A stretch of DNA of 64,000 nt from Sphaerochaeta halotolerans (GCF_003429665.1 NZ_QUWK01000005.1:124001-188000), one strand, 5' to 3'; counted from the stretch's first letter, positions 47,069 through 56,035 are shown. The notes: a model not told the origin generated them from the letters alone. Numbers and translations: made by a program.

Positions 47069-47868
47069 GTCACCACAGGAACACCTTAAAAACCAGCTTT
47101 TCCTTCTCCTATACCATGCTCTCCCTGGTCATCGTATTCCTCTTCATCCCGCTGTTTGTCGTGGTCTTCTTCTCCTTCAACAGCGTGAAAGGAATGCAGT
47201 GGGAAAGTGCAAGCCTTATCTGGTACAAGACGCTCATCTATGAAAGCCCTTCCCTTTGGGCTGCCTTTAGAAATAGCCTTCTCATAGCGTTCACTAGTTC
47301 CATCTCTGCCACCATCCTCGGAAGTCTGGCAGCTATCGGCATCAAGTGGTATCGATTCAAAGGAAGAAGCTACATTACCACGGTCAGCTACCTGCCCATG
47401 GTCCTTCCTGAGGTAATCATCGGTATCTCCATGTTGATTTTCTTCTCAGCGGTAAAGATCCGTCTCGGGCTATTCACCATCTTTGTAGCACACACCACCT
47501 TCAACCTTCCCTTTGTGTTCATGATGGTTAGTGCTCGACTGGATGAGTTTGACTACTCAACGCTTGAGGCAGCTCGAGACCTGGGAGCCAATGAGCGGCA
47601 GACCCTGCTCAAGGTCATTGTCCCATCCATCATCCCTGCGATTCTCTCTGGGTTCCTGATGTGTATTACCATGTCTCTTGAAGACTTTGTCATCACCTTC
47701 TTCGTTTCTGGTCCAGGTTCAGGAACACTCCCCCTCTATGTCTACTCAATGATTCGCTATGGGGTATCCCCGGTGATCAACGCACTCACCTTCGTTATGA
47801 TTTTGGGAACAATGTTGATCGCCTTCTTTTTCAGGAAATTTCTCAAGACAGTGGCTGCCAGCAGTTAG
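47065..47868 (+). CDS. potC: Spermidine/putrescine ABC transporter permease PotC
   Basis: 267 residues, six membrane segments, coupling loop TLEAARDLGANERQTLLKVIVPSI and the PotC-type SLEDFVITFFVSGPG. Last gene of potABC; the expected periplasmic binding protein gene potD does not follow. The next gene is the unrelated putP. Confidence 0.92.
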   Translation: MSHHRNTLKTSFSFSYTMLSLVIVFLFIPLFVVVFFSFNSVKGMQWESASLIWYKTLIYESPSLWAAFRNSLLIAFTSSISATILGSLAAIGIKWYRFKGRSYITTVSYLPMVLPEVIIGISMLIFFSAVKIRLGLFTIFVAHTTFNLPFVFMMVSARLDEFDYSTLEAARDLGANERQTLLKVIVPSIIPAILSGFLMCITMSLEDFVITFFVSGPGSGTLPLYVYSMIRYGVSPVINALTFVMILGTMLIAFFFRKFLKTVAASS

Positions 47869-48032
47869 TTGGTGCCATTGCACGACCAACCTGTAACAGA
47901 TGTGTTATTTTTACCTACATTTATGCATATTTATGCAATTTTTTTACAGGATGTTCTCTATTGCTCTTGTCACCCTGTTTTCCAACAGGTATTCTGAATC
48001 AACATGTATTAAATGTTGGGAGAATTGTGATC

Positions 48033-49529
48033 ATGAACAGGTATCAGCTCATCACCGCCTTGGCTTTTGCACTCTATCTGGGTCTTATGCTAGCTATCGG
48101 GTTTTTCACCTTTAGAAAAACAAAATCCACCAGTGACTACTTTCTCGGTGGCCGCTCGATCGGTCCATGGTTCACAGCACTCAGCGCCGAGGCGAGTGAT
48201 ATGTCTGGATGGCTCCTGATGGGACTTCCTGGCCTTGCCTACTTCACTGGGCTTCAGGAAGCTTTCTGGACCGCTGTTGGATTGTTGGTAGGCACCTACC
48301 TCAACTGGTTGTTTGTTGCAAAGCGGATGAGGAAATATTCCATTCACGCTAAGGATTCCATTACCATTCCTGAATTTCTCACCAATCGTTTCCATGATAA
48401 GAGCAAGCTGTTGCAAACCATCAGCTCCATTATCATCCTGGTGTTCTTCATTGTATATACAGCAAGTGGCTTCCTAGCGTCCGCGAAACTGTTCACAGCC
48501 GTTTTTGGTATGAACTACTACGTTGCACTCATCTTGGGCGTACTGGTCATTCTTGGATACACCTTACTTGGCGGATATCTTGCAGTAGTCGCAACAGACT
48601 TTCTGCAAGGAAGCCTGATGTTCTTTGCATTGGTAACGACCGGGATAATTGCAGTTTTTACCATTGGAGGACCCGCTCACACCCTGGAACAACTCAGCCA
48701 ATTCGGCCAGCACTTCATAAACCCGTTTGTTACCCCTCCTGGTACCAGCTATGGATTCCTGCAAATCCTTAGTGCCCTTGCCTGGGGACTTGGGTACTTC
48801 GGCATGCCTCATATCCTCATCCGGTTCATGTCCATTAGGAGCAACAATGAGGTTAAGACGAGTCGGAGAATTGCAATGGTCTGGGTTATCATCGCTATGG
48901 CAGCAGCATTGCTTGTTGGTGTTGTCGGAAAAATCTTCCTGCTTCCAGTCGCATATGGCTCCCAGAGTGCTGCTGAAGCTGTATTCATCGCCAGTATGCA
49001 GAAAATCTTCCCAACCTTCATAGCAGGTTTCTTCCTCTGTGCAATTCTTGCTGCAAGCATGAGCACTGCTGACAGCCAGCTCTTGGTAGCCTCCTCTGCC
49101 TTCTCAAAGGATGTCTACAAGGCAGTTCTGAGAAAGGACGCCTCTGACAAGGAGACATTGTTGGTTAGCAGAATCACCGTAGTTGCGATTACAATCATAG
49201 CTATCTTCCTTGCTTTGGATCCAAATTCCTCCATCTTCGATGTAGTGAGTTATGCGTGGGCAGGATTCGGGGCGACCTTTGGTCCGGTCATCCTTGCATC
49301 TCTCTTCTGGAGACGCGCCAGCCGCAATGGAGCTGTTGCAGCCATGCTTGGTGGCGGTATTACCGTCGTTGTATGGAAACAACTCTCAGGCGGCCTATTT
49401 GATGTCTATGAGTTACTCCCCGGATTCATCATCGCTTCCCTGTGCATGGTTATCTTCAGTCTGCTTGAGAAACATCCTGATGAGGAGGTTTTCAAGGAGT
49501 TCGATGCCTTTATGGCCATCGAGGACTAA
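48033..49529 (+). CDS. putP: Sodium/proline symporter
   Basis: 498 residues, about 13 membrane segments of the sodium:solute symporter family. It has the PutP motif SAEASDMSGWLLMGLPGLAY, GWGLGYFGMPHILIRFM-like and the late AASMSTADSQLLVASSA sodium-site region. It imports proline with Na+. The start at 48033 (MNRYQLI) is preceded by GGGAG; upstream in-frame codons give a non-hydrophobic, non-conserved extension. Followed by a strong terminator. Confidence 0.93.
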   Translation: MNRYQLITALAFALYLGLMLAIGFFTFRKTKSTSDYFLGGRSIGPWFTALSAEASDMSGWLLMGLPGLAYFTGLQEAFWTAVGLLVGTYLNWLFVAKRMRKYSIHAKDSITIPEFLTNRFHDKSKLLQTISSIIILVFFIVYTASGFLASAKLFTAVFGMNYYVALILGVLVILGYTLLGGYLAVVATDFLQGSLMFFALVTTGIIAVFTIGGPAHTLEQLSQFGQHFINPFVTPPGTSYGFLQILSALAWGLGYFGMPHILIRFMSIRSNNEVKTSRRIAMVWVIIAMAAALLVGVVGKIFLLPVAYGSQSAAEAVFIASMQKIFPTFIAGFFLCAILAASMSTADSQLLVASSAFSKDVYKAVLRKDASDKETLLVSRITVVAITIIAIFLALDPNSSIFDVVSYAWAGFGATFGPVILASLFWRRASRNGAVAAMLGGGITVVVWKQLSGGLFDVYELLPGFIIASLCMVIFSLLEKHPDEEVFKEFDAFMAIED

Positions 49530-49534
49530 GCGGC

Positions 49535-49560
49535 TAAACCGGGGTACTCCCCCGGTTTTC
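49535..49560 (+). terminator. Terminator of putP
   Basis: AACCGGGG pairs with CCCCGGTT over a short loop and is followed by TTCTT. Confidence 0.85.
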
Positions 49561-49663
49561 TTATGCTCTCCATGATTCTTGTATATAACCACTTGACCGC
49601 ATGACCGAGTTTGCCTATACTAGTTTCAATCCCTAGCCATTCGGTAGGTAATTTCTTGAAGGA

Positions 49664-49715
49664 GGCACATCAATGATGCAAAGCATGCAAGACAGCATTG
49701 AATCTGACATGTGCC
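49664..49715 (+). promoter_or_regulatory. Hairpin sequestering the ribosome site of leader ORF 1
   Basis: GGCACAT (49664-49670), which includes part of the AAGGAGG ribosome site, is complementary to ATGTGCC (49709-49715). Inside it CAATG pairs with CATTG and ATGC with GCAT. The Met codon 13 of leader ORF 1 lies in the 3' arm. Confidence 0.6.
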
Positions 49716-49732
49716 AAAACGCACTCGCCTAA
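49673..49732 (+). CDS. Met-rich leader peptide 1 of metY-metA
   Basis: A 19-residue ORF, MMQSMQDSIESDMCQNALA, four of whose residues are Met and one Cys. It has an ideal ribosome site (AAGGAGG, 7-base spacing). It lies between the putP terminator and metY, in the 5' leader of methionine genes, so a regulatory uORF is likely. No protein function is expected. Confidence 0.55.
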   Translation: MMQSMQDSIESDMCQNALA

Positions 49733-49750
49733 GACCTTCAAGGAACCATC

Positions 49751-49810
49751 ATGAAACATGCTAAACATCCACGTTGTGGGTCGGTAACCGACCACATGCG
49801 AGGCTTCTGA
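49751..49810 (+). CDS. Leader peptide 2 of metY-metA
   Basis: A second 19-residue ORF, MKHAKHPRCGSVTDHMRGF, with AAGGA upstream, ending 56 bp before metY. A stem-loop (49776-49795) lies within its coding sequence, and its last codons and stop overlap the segment complementary to the metY ribosome site. Confidence 0.45.
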   Translation: MKHAKHPRCGSVTDHMRGF

Positions 49811-49860
49811 ACAGAACATAGAAGACCCGGCGTAGCCAGGTCAATATCGTCATTCAGGAG
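49804..49860 (+). promoter_or_regulatory. Predicted anti-Shine-Dalgarno structure controlling metY
   Basis: CTTCTGAA (49804-49811) pairs with TTCAGGAG (49853-49860, the metY ribosome site) through eight pairs, one of them G-U. A GACC..GGTC stem-loop (49824-49842) sits between them. Ribosomes finishing leader ORF 2 would cover the 5' arm and free the metY site. Confidence 0.55.
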
Positions 49861-49866
49861 TTTACC

Positions 49867-51168
49867 ATGCAAACCAACAATACATATCATTTTGAAACCC
49901 TGGCCCTGCACGCAGGACAAGAAAAGGCCGATAGCGCAACTGGATCCCGCGCAGTACCTATATACCAGACAACCAGCTACGTCTTTGACAACTGTGATGA
50001 TGCTGAGTCGCTTTTCAACCTCTCCAAGGCCGGAAACATTTATACCAGACTAGGGAACCCAACCCAAGAAGTATTCGAGAATCGGATGGCTCGTCTGGAG
50101 GGAGGAATTGGGGCATTGGCTGTTGCCAGTGGGTCGGCTGCCATTACCCTTACCATACTCAACTTAGCCAAGAACCAAGACCACATTGTCTCAGCGAAGA
50201 CCATCTACGGGGGAACCTACAACCTTTTTGCTCACACGCTTCCTGAGTGGGGGATTACCACCACCTTTGTGGATGCTACAAACACCATCGAAGTGGAACA
50301 AGCTATCCAAGAAAACACCAAGGCCCTGTTCGTGGAGTCCATAGGAAATCCAAACGCAACATTGTGTGACCTGCAGGTCTTGGCTGAACTTGCTCATCGC
50401 CACAAGATACCACTTGTGGTGGACAATACTTTCGCAACCCCCTACCTGCTCCGTCCTATCGAGCATGGAGCTGATATCGTGGTTCACTCGGCAACAAAGT
50501 TCATCGGCGGCCATGGCACGTCCCTTGGTGGCATCATCATTGACAGCGGGAACTTTGATTGGAAAGAGAGCGGAAAGTTCCCCTCAGTAACAGAACCGAA
50601 CGACAGTTACCATGGGTTGAGTTTTCTGGATGCAGCAGGAAAAGCTGCCTGGATTACCAAGGCCCGTACGGTCCTGCTCAGGGATACAGGACCTTGCATT
50701 GCCCCACTGAATGCATTCCTGTTCCTCCAAGGGCTGGAAACCCTTCCCCTACGTCTAGAGAGACATGTTCAGAATACATTGAAGGTGGTCGAGTTCCTTT
50801 CTGGTCATCCTCGTGTTGCCAAGGTGCAGCATCCCAGTCTGGAGGATAACCCCTATCACACTCTCTACCAGCACTACTTCCCCAAAGGGGGCGTCTCGAT
50901 TTTTACCTTCGATATCAAGGGGACTGGGGAAGATGCAAAGGCGTTCATTGACCGACTGCAGATTTTCAGCCTTCTCGCCAATGTAGCGGATGTAAAATCG
51001 CTGGTAATCCACCCAGGAACAACCACCCACTCCCAACTCACCAGGGAGGAGTTGGAAAGCCAGGGAATTACAGAGACCACCGTACGTCTTTCAATCGGAT
51101 GTGAACACATTGACGACCTGCTTGCTGATCTTGCGCAAGCTCTTGGGGAGGATCCATCATGCCAGTAA
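49867..51168 (+). CDS. metY: O-acetylhomoserine sulfhydrylase
   Basis: 433 residues, a Cys/Met-metabolism PLP enzyme. The PLP lysine is in VVHSATKFIGGHG; TRLGNPTQEVFENRMARLEGG and VDNTFATPYLLRP are family motifs. It makes homocysteine from O-acetylhomoserine and sulfide (direct sulfhydrylation). It is longer than cystathionine gamma-synthases (~380), as expected for MetY. It overlaps metA by 10 bp; AGGAG precedes its ATG. Confidence 0.93.
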   Translation: MQTNNTYHFETLALHAGQEKADSATGSRAVPIYQTTSYVFDNCDDAESLFNLSKAGNIYTRLGNPTQEVFENRMARLEGGIGALAVASGSAAITLTILNLAKNQDHIVSAKTIYGGTYNLFAHTLPEWGITTTFVDATNTIEVEQAIQENTKALFVESIGNPNATLCDLQVLAELAHRHKIPLVVDNTFATPYLLRPIEHGADIVVHSATKFIGGHGTSLGGIIIDSGNFDWKESGKFPSVTEPNDSYHGLSFLDAAGKAAWITKARTVLLRDTGPCIAPLNAFLFLQGLETLPLRLERHVQNTLKVVEFLSGHPRVAKVQHPSLEDNPYHTLYQHYFPKGGVSIFTFDIKGTGEDAKAFIDRLQIFSLLANVADVKSLVIHPGTTTHSQLTREELESQGITETTVRLSIGCEHIDDLLADLAQALGEDPSCQ

Positions 51169-52076
51169 CCATTCCCAAGGACCTCCCTGCTGGGGAGGTC
51201 CTCAAACAAGAGAATATCTTCTTCATGACTGCTGAGCGCGCAATCCACCAGGATATCCGCCCGCTCAAGGTTGCAATTCTCAACCTGATGCCAAACAAAA
51301 TGAGAACAGAGGAGCAGTTTCTCCGTTTACTTGGCAATACTGCCTTGCAGGTTGAGATTACCTTTCTGACCACTGCAAGCTATCAGAGCAAAAACACCCC
51401 TTCATCCTATCTGAAAGCATTCTACAAGACCTTTGACCACGTGAAGGAGGAGCACTATGATGCACTCATCATCACAGGGAGTCCTGTAGAGACCCTTGCA
51501 TTCGAAGAGGTGGCCTATTGGCAGGAGTTGGAGACAATCCTCCGTTGGGCAGACAAGCATGTATTCGCTTCGCTCTTTGTCTGTTGGGCTGCCCAGGCTG
51601 CCCTCTATTATTACTACGGCATTGGGAAACAGGTATTGGACAAAAAACTCTCAGGCATCTACAGCCATACCGTGCGAGACAGGAATCATCCACTGGTTCG
51701 AGGGTTCGATGACGTATTCTGGGCTCCTCACTCACGGCATACCACGCTCGATGAAGCGCGTCTTGCAAAACACAAGGAAATCCAAATCCTAGCCACCAGC
51801 AAGGAAGCGGGAGTCTACTTGGCTGCAAGCCAGAATGGAAGACAGGTCTTTGTCACAGGACATAGCGAGTATGACGAGAGAACACTCCTGGATGAGTATA
51901 CCAGGGACATTGCGGCCGGAGCCGATGTCCAGCTTCCGGTCAACTACTTTCAGGGAGATGATCCAGAGCAAGAAATATTGGTAACATGGAGAGGCCATGC
52001 AAATCTCTTGTTCAACAACTGGCTGAACTACCATGTCTACCAGAACACTCCCTATCACTTGGAGGAACTTGACTGA
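51159..52076 (+). CDS. metA: Homoserine O-acetyltransferase (MetA family)
   Basis: 305 residues. Catalytic Cys is in FVCWAAQAAL (more often ICWGAQAGL), the general-base His/Glu region in TGHSEYDERTL. The residue that sets acyl specificity is Glu (TGSPVETLAFEEV), the state linked to acetyl-CoA use in this family; succinyl-CoA enzymes have Gly there. This agrees with its partner MetY, which uses O-acetylhomoserine. GGGGAGG before the ATG. It converges on the MTA phosphorylase-like gene with a 22 bp overlap. Confidence 0.92.
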   Translation: MPVTIPKDLPAGEVLKQENIFFMTAERAIHQDIRPLKVAILNLMPNKMRTEEQFLRLLGNTALQVEITFLTTASYQSKNTPSSYLKAFYKTFDHVKEEHYDALIITGSPVETLAFEEVAYWQELETILRWADKHVFASLFVCWAAQAALYYYYGIGKQVLDKKLSGIYSHTVRDRNHPLVRGFDDVFWAPHSRHTTLDEARLAKHKEIQILATSKEAGVYLAASQNGRQVFVTGHSEYDERTLLDEYTRDIAAGADVQLPVNYFQGDDPEQEILVTWRGHANLLFNNWLNYHVYQNTPYHLEELD

Positions 52077-52774
52077 AGTACATTGCAACACAGCTCAGTC
52101 ATACTTCCCTTCAATGAAGCAATCTGCTCATCGGTGATGAACGTAACGTGTTCATGCTCGATTCCTGCTGCCCAGTTGATACTGTAGGCAAGGGCGAGCG
52201 TGGATATGTTGGCTTCGCGGAGCAGAGAAACCTCTGTTGCCAAGGTCATACCCACAATATCGCCACCGATACAACGCAGGTAGCGTATCTCGGCAGGGGT
52301 TTCCAATCTGGGACCGTTGGTACAGATGTACACCCCTGAATCGAGGAGGGATTCATCCTCTTTTAAGATTTTGGCTTTCAACGTAGCATCGAAGACCTCA
52401 TCCATGGATGTGTGCACCACCCCACGCTCTCCTCCTGTATAGAAGGTATGTTCCCTCCCGGAGGAAAGATCCACAAAATCACTGACCAAGCCAACCTTTC
52501 CCGGGGCCAGCTTCTCAGTAATGGAGCCTACCGCATATATTCCAATTGCATGAGTTACCCCAAGTATCTCAAGCGCTTTCACATTAGCACGGTAGTTGAT
52601 CAAATGAGGAAGAATGGAGTGATCCGACCCATGGCGGGGAAGAAAGACCAAGGAAGCATCCTTACCCTTTCCTACAAACAACGCAACATCCCCGTAGGGA
52701 GTATTCACAACCTGTCTCTCTGAATCGATCCCTTCCAAGGTATCGACTCCAGTACCACCAATAATTGCTTTCAT
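52055..52774 (-). CDS. Methylthioadenosine phosphorylase-family protein (or related nucleoside phosphorylase)
   Basis: 239 residues. MTAP/PNP-type motifs: IIGGTGVDTLEG, FLPRHGSDHSILPHLINYRAN (phosphate and base contacts), YICTNGPRLETPAEIR and GMTLATEVSLLREA. It cleaves methylthioadenosine (or methylthioinosine) with phosphate, releasing the base and 5-methylthioribose-1-phosphate. It overlaps the MtnA-like gene by 4 bp and is in one operon with a deaminase. The catalytic motif includes GMTLATE, which is also seen in hypoxanthine-type enzymes, so the base specificity is open. Confidence 0.85.
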   Translation of the reverse strand: MKAIIGGTGVDTLEGIDSERQVVNTPYGDVALFVGKGKDASLVFLPRHGSDHSILPHLINYRANVKALEILGVTHAIGIYAVGSITEKLAPGKVGLVSDFVDLSSGREHTFYTGGERGVVHTSMDEVFDATLKAKILKEDESLLDSGVYICTNGPRLETPAEIRYLRCIGGDIVGMTLATEVSLLREANISTLALAYSINWAAGIEHEHVTFITDEQIASLKGSMTELCCNVLQSSSSK

Positions 52775-53778
52775 TGAAAATTCCTCTTGATCTCTTCTGG
52801 TTTTAGTACCCCTTTCCCAGTGACAACCCCTGTTACCAAATCAGGAGGGATGATGTCAAAGGCCGGGTAGAGGGCCTGCATTCCATTAGAGGAGGTAGGG
52901 TTTCCCATGCACTGGGTCACCTCCTCAGCGTCACGCCACTCCATCTGTATGTCACGTGCATCCAGTTTCGTTGGGTCAGGAGAGACAGAGAAGGCATAGT
53001 AGGGAACCATGTAGCGGTGTGCCGCAATGGCATTGCCAAGGGTCCCCACCTTGTTCACGACTGTTCCATCCATACAGACCAAGTCTGCAGCAGTCATGTA
53101 GATATTCGCATCGCCGGTACTAAGGAAGGTTGCTCCCATTCCATCGGTGATTACGCGAACATCGATACCCATCTCCTCTAGGGAGGGGGCAGTAAGCCGG
53201 CTTCCTTGTAAGTACGGTCTTGTTTCCGGGACAAAAACAGTGATATCTTTTCCATCCTCTTTTGCATACGCAAGGGAGAGGAGGAAGGTATGCTCTGCAA
53301 AGCAAGTGGTCAGCACTCCAGCCTTATCTGGGATGAGAGCACTGCCTTCTTTCCCAAGCTGGTGGTAGAGCTGGTCAAAAACAGCTTTCTTGGCTTCCAC
53401 CAAAGGCTCCACTTGTGCGACAAAGTCAGGATCCCCTCGCAACTCTTCAAGAAGCGCAAGCAAGGACCGTTTCATCGTAGTGTTGGTTGGCCGTGAAGCA
53501 ATAAGCAATGCAGCTGAACGCTCGAGCTCAGCAAAATTTTCTTGTATGATTCCCTCTTTCATCTGCTTAGAGACAAACTCCATGGCAGTGAGAGCGACAT
53601 CCAAAGGCCCACCACCCTGGGTAACCATCCGCTTCAAGGCTGAGGCAATCTCAGGGACAGAGGAACAACGCTCAAAGCGTTTCTCAAACGGGTAGACCCG
53701 TCTGTCCCCGATCAAGAGATGTTTCCCCTCTATTCGGACAATATTCTCACTCCTCAAGAGATAAGGAAGGGAAATCAT
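52771..53778 (-). CDS. mtnA: Methylthioribose-1-phosphate isomerase-like protein (eIF2B-alpha family)
   Basis: 335 residues from the ATG at 53778, which overlaps the preceding stop by 1 bp (TGATG). Catalytic Cys in VLTTCFAEH and Asp in CMDGTVVNKVGT match the MtnA active pair; ETRPYLQGSRLTA is the family signature. However, HCNTG and GAPAIG, usual in MtnA, are changed (TTCFAEH, GGGPLD). It would isomerise 5-methylthioribose-1-phosphate to the ribulose form. The neighbouring phosphorylase supports that role, but a related ribose-phosphate isomerase activity cannot be excluded. Confidence 0.8.
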   Translation of the reverse strand: MISLPYLLRSENIVRIEGKHLLIGDRRVYPFEKRFERCSSVPEIASALKRMVTQGGGPLDVALTAMEFVSKQMKEGIIQENFAELERSAALLIASRPTNTTMKRSLLALLEELRGDPDFVAQVEPLVEAKKAVFDQLYHQLGKEGSALIPDKAGVLTTCFAEHTFLLSLAYAKEDGKDITVFVPETRPYLQGSRLTAPSLEEMGIDVRVITDGMGATFLSTGDANIYMTAADLVCMDGTVVNKVGTLGNAIAAHRYMVPYYAFSVSPDPTKLDARDIQMEWRDAEEVTQCMGNPTSSNGMQALYPAFDIIPPDLVTGVVTGKGVLKPEEIKRNFQ

Positions 53779-54287
53779 CAATGTATCCAGAAGGAGCGAT
53801 GATCTTCCACGATAGCCTTGAGCAGTGCTTCATCCTCTGCTGGCCCTACCACCTCCATGTCCTTCTGCCCATGGGCGAGGACATCGTGACTGGGAAGGTT
53901 GAATGTGGGATTCTGCTCGTCGGCTCCGGTCAACTCGAGAAGTTTCTTCTCCGTGATGCCAAAGACAAGCCTCCTTACATTAGTCCAGTACATTGCACCG
54001 GTACACATCACACAAGGCTCTGCATTGGTGTATAGCGTACATGTTGCAAGGAGCTCTGGATCGTACAGTTTGCTTGCCTTGAAGAGCAGCAGGGTCTCTG
54101 CATGCATGGCAGACCCGCCTTCCTCATAATCATTCATTTGTTCAAGCAGAATCTCTCCATCCTTGTCAGCCAGCAAGGCTCCAAAGGGATGATTACCGTT
54201 CTCTTTTGCCTGATGGGCAATTCTCACTGTCTCATACAACAGCTTTATATCCTGCTTATTGGGTTTGCTTCTCTTGATTGTAGGCAT
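53778..54287 (-). CDS. CDA-fold nucleobase/nucleoside deaminase
   Basis: 169 residues with the zinc-deaminase motifs HAETLLLFKA (HAE) and AEPCVMCTGA (PCxxC). Length and the HPFGALL start resemble guanine deaminases of the CDA type. First gene of an operon with the MtnA-like and MTAP-like genes, so it may act on adenine, guanine or methylthioadenosine released in the pathway. Deamination of MTA to methylthioinosine before phosphorolysis is one known variant of this salvage route. Substrate inferred, not shown. Confidence 0.82.
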   Translation of the reverse strand: MPTIKRSKPNKQDIKLLYETVRIAHQAKENGNHPFGALLADKDGEILLEQMNDYEEGGSAMHAETLLLFKASKLYDPELLATCTLYTNAEPCVMCTGAMYWTNVRRLVFGITEKKLLELTGADEQNPTFNLPSHDVLAHGQKDMEVVGPAEDEALLKAIVEDHRSFWIH

Positions 54288-54510
54288 CTCAGCTCCTCTC
54301 TTGTTGTATTCCTACCCTATCATGAGCGGCTTTGGTTGGCAATCGGATGCAAGTACATAAAACTTCATGAAACGCATATCTAGTGCCATTACAATGGCTA
54401 AGGGCATGGTTTTCATGGTGTAGGAAATCTTCTTGCATTGACGTTTCTTAAAAGAGCACGTACATTATAGTAAGTTGTAAAAAGCAACGAACATACAAAA
54501 AGGAATTACT

Positions 54511-55764
54511 ATGAACAAACCTAATCGAACAAGAATTATTGTGACATTGTTAGTGTTGATGCTCATCTCGACTGCATTGTTTGCAGCTGGAGCAAAGGAA
54601 GCTCATCCTGATGCCGTCACCGTGCGAGTACTTTCCTCTTTCGACCAGCAAGGCCAGAGAGCTTTTACTGTCAGGACATTAGAAAACGTGGATTTTGTAT
54701 TCATGACCAACAGCATGACAGAGTCAACATATCCCGTTGCATCCATTTCACGTGGGGATTATCTAGAGGTAGTTGTCAATAATGGCATTGCATCAGATAT
54801 CCGATACATCAACCCCTTGGTTGCCACCGGTATACTCCCCTACAACATCAGCACTGCACAGGCAACAGCACTGGAAAGCCTTGAGGATCGTTTCAGTTAC
54901 ACCTATGGATTCATGTTGATCCAGTCTTTTGCAAATCAGGGATTGTTTTTTGATGCAGGATACTATGTAAAGGGCGCCCTGGATGGATATAATGACTCCC
55001 AGAGCGATACGTTAAGCGGTTATTACACACTTGAAGAGTTGTATGCAAACGTTGAGCAGTATCAGGCAGAAATCTGGAGTACCGGTCTTGCCCAAACCAA
55101 TTACGGTAAATCCTATGACAGCATCGAAGATGTCAGAAATCTGAAAAAGCCGGAGAACATTGCAGAAGCATTCAGCTATACCTATGGTTATCTGTTGGCT
55201 CTGAACATGGCCGGCCAAGGCCTCCATGTCAATGGCGATCTCTATGCGAGTGGAGCCTTGGACTATGCAAGTGGCAATCAGTTGTTGATGAATGAAGCTG
55301 AGATGCAGACTGCCTTCATCGAGTACCAGCAGAAACTTGAGAAAGAGTACGATGCTTGGCTTGCTGAAGTTGCGGTAACGAATCTTGAAGAAGCTGATGC
55401 CTTCCTGGAACAGAACAAGACCAATGATGGTGTCATCACCACAGCCAGTGGCTTGCAATATCAGGTATTGACCCCAGCGGAAGGCAAGAAACCTACTATG
55501 GCCGATACCGTAGAGGTTAACTACCAGCTGCAAATGGCTGACGGAACGGTCATTGAAAGTTCATATGATACGGGAGAGACTGCTCACTTCCCTGTAAATG
55601 GTTTGATCGACGGGTTTACTGAAGCGCTTCTGACCATGAATACAGGAAGTGTGGTAAGAACCTGGATCCACCCATCCCTTGGCTATGGCGAGGCAGGAAC
55701 CGATACCATTCTTCCCAATTCATTGCTTATCTTTGATATTGAACTCGTCGGTATTGATAAGTAA
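54511..55764 (+). CDS. Exported FKBP-type peptidyl-prolyl isomerase
   Basis: 417 residues: signal peptide (MNKPNRTRIIVTLLVLMLISTALFAAG), a segment of unknown fold (~30-110), two similar helical FKBP_N-like units opening with SYTYGF and SYTYGY (~130-200 and ~230-300), and a C-terminal FKBP domain (~310-417: ADTVEVNYQLQMADGTVIESS, PVNGLIDGFTEALLTM, WIHPSLGYGE). It would help fold proteins in the periplasm. AGGAA before the ATG. A perfect terminator follows. The 54288-54510 spacer contains its promoter. Confidence 0.87.
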   Translation: MNKPNRTRIIVTLLVLMLISTALFAAGAKEAHPDAVTVRVLSSFDQQGQRAFTVRTLENVDFVFMTNSMTESTYPVASISRGDYLEVVVNNGIASDIRYINPLVATGILPYNISTAQATALESLEDRFSYTYGFMLIQSFANQGLFFDAGYYVKGALDGYNDSQSDTLSGYYTLEELYANVEQYQAEIWSTGLAQTNYGKSYDSIEDVRNLKKPENIAEAFSYTYGYLLALNMAGQGLHVNGDLYASGALDYASGNQLLMNEAEMQTAFIEYQQKLEKEYDAWLAEVAVTNLEEADAFLEQNKTNDGVITTASGLQYQVLTPAEGKKPTMADTVEVNYQLQMADGTVIESSYDTGETAHFPVNGLIDGFTEALLTMNTGSVVRTWIHPSLGYGEAGTDTILPNSLLIFDIELVGIDK

Positions 55765-55786
55765 CGTACATTGTTTTGATTTTATC

Positions 55787-55817
55787 GGGCCGTGGAATTA
55801 TTCCATGGCCCTTTTCT
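55787..55817 (+). terminator. Terminator of the FKBP gene
   Basis: GGGCCGTGGAA pairs with TTCCATGGCCC (one G-U) and is followed by TTTTCTTT. Confidence 0.88.
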
Positions 55818-55992
55818 TTACTCCCTAGGTATTCATCCCCTCTTTGGATATATTGATCTCATGTCTGATATCTTACGCAGCCCCTTTCAGGTACAAAAGC
55901 TTTCAGTGATTTACAGTATCGGTTCCATCTGGAACTGGTCTTTCTCTTCATCCAGAGGCTGGACGAACATACAATGCTGGTTGCAGCTATCA

Positions 55993-56035
55993 AGAACCAT
56001 CATGCTGATTCCTTCCCACTCGCTTGGTAGGGAAT
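55993..56035 (+). repeat. Decayed 3' fragment of the 156-bp repeat (copy F)
   Basis: AGAACCATCATGCTGATTCC followed by a CCACTCGCTTGGTAGGGAAT-like end matches the last ~43 bp of the element (compare copies B and C) with several changes and a small length difference. Same orientation as the others. The rest of the 55818-56039 spacer shows no gene. Confidence 0.7.

Noticed and set aside
49561-49866. SAM-I/II or T-box riboswitch before metY
   Set aside because: None of the core sequences I know for these classes (for example the SAM-I kink-turn and AGAG/GGAGGGA regions, or the T-box sequence) is present.
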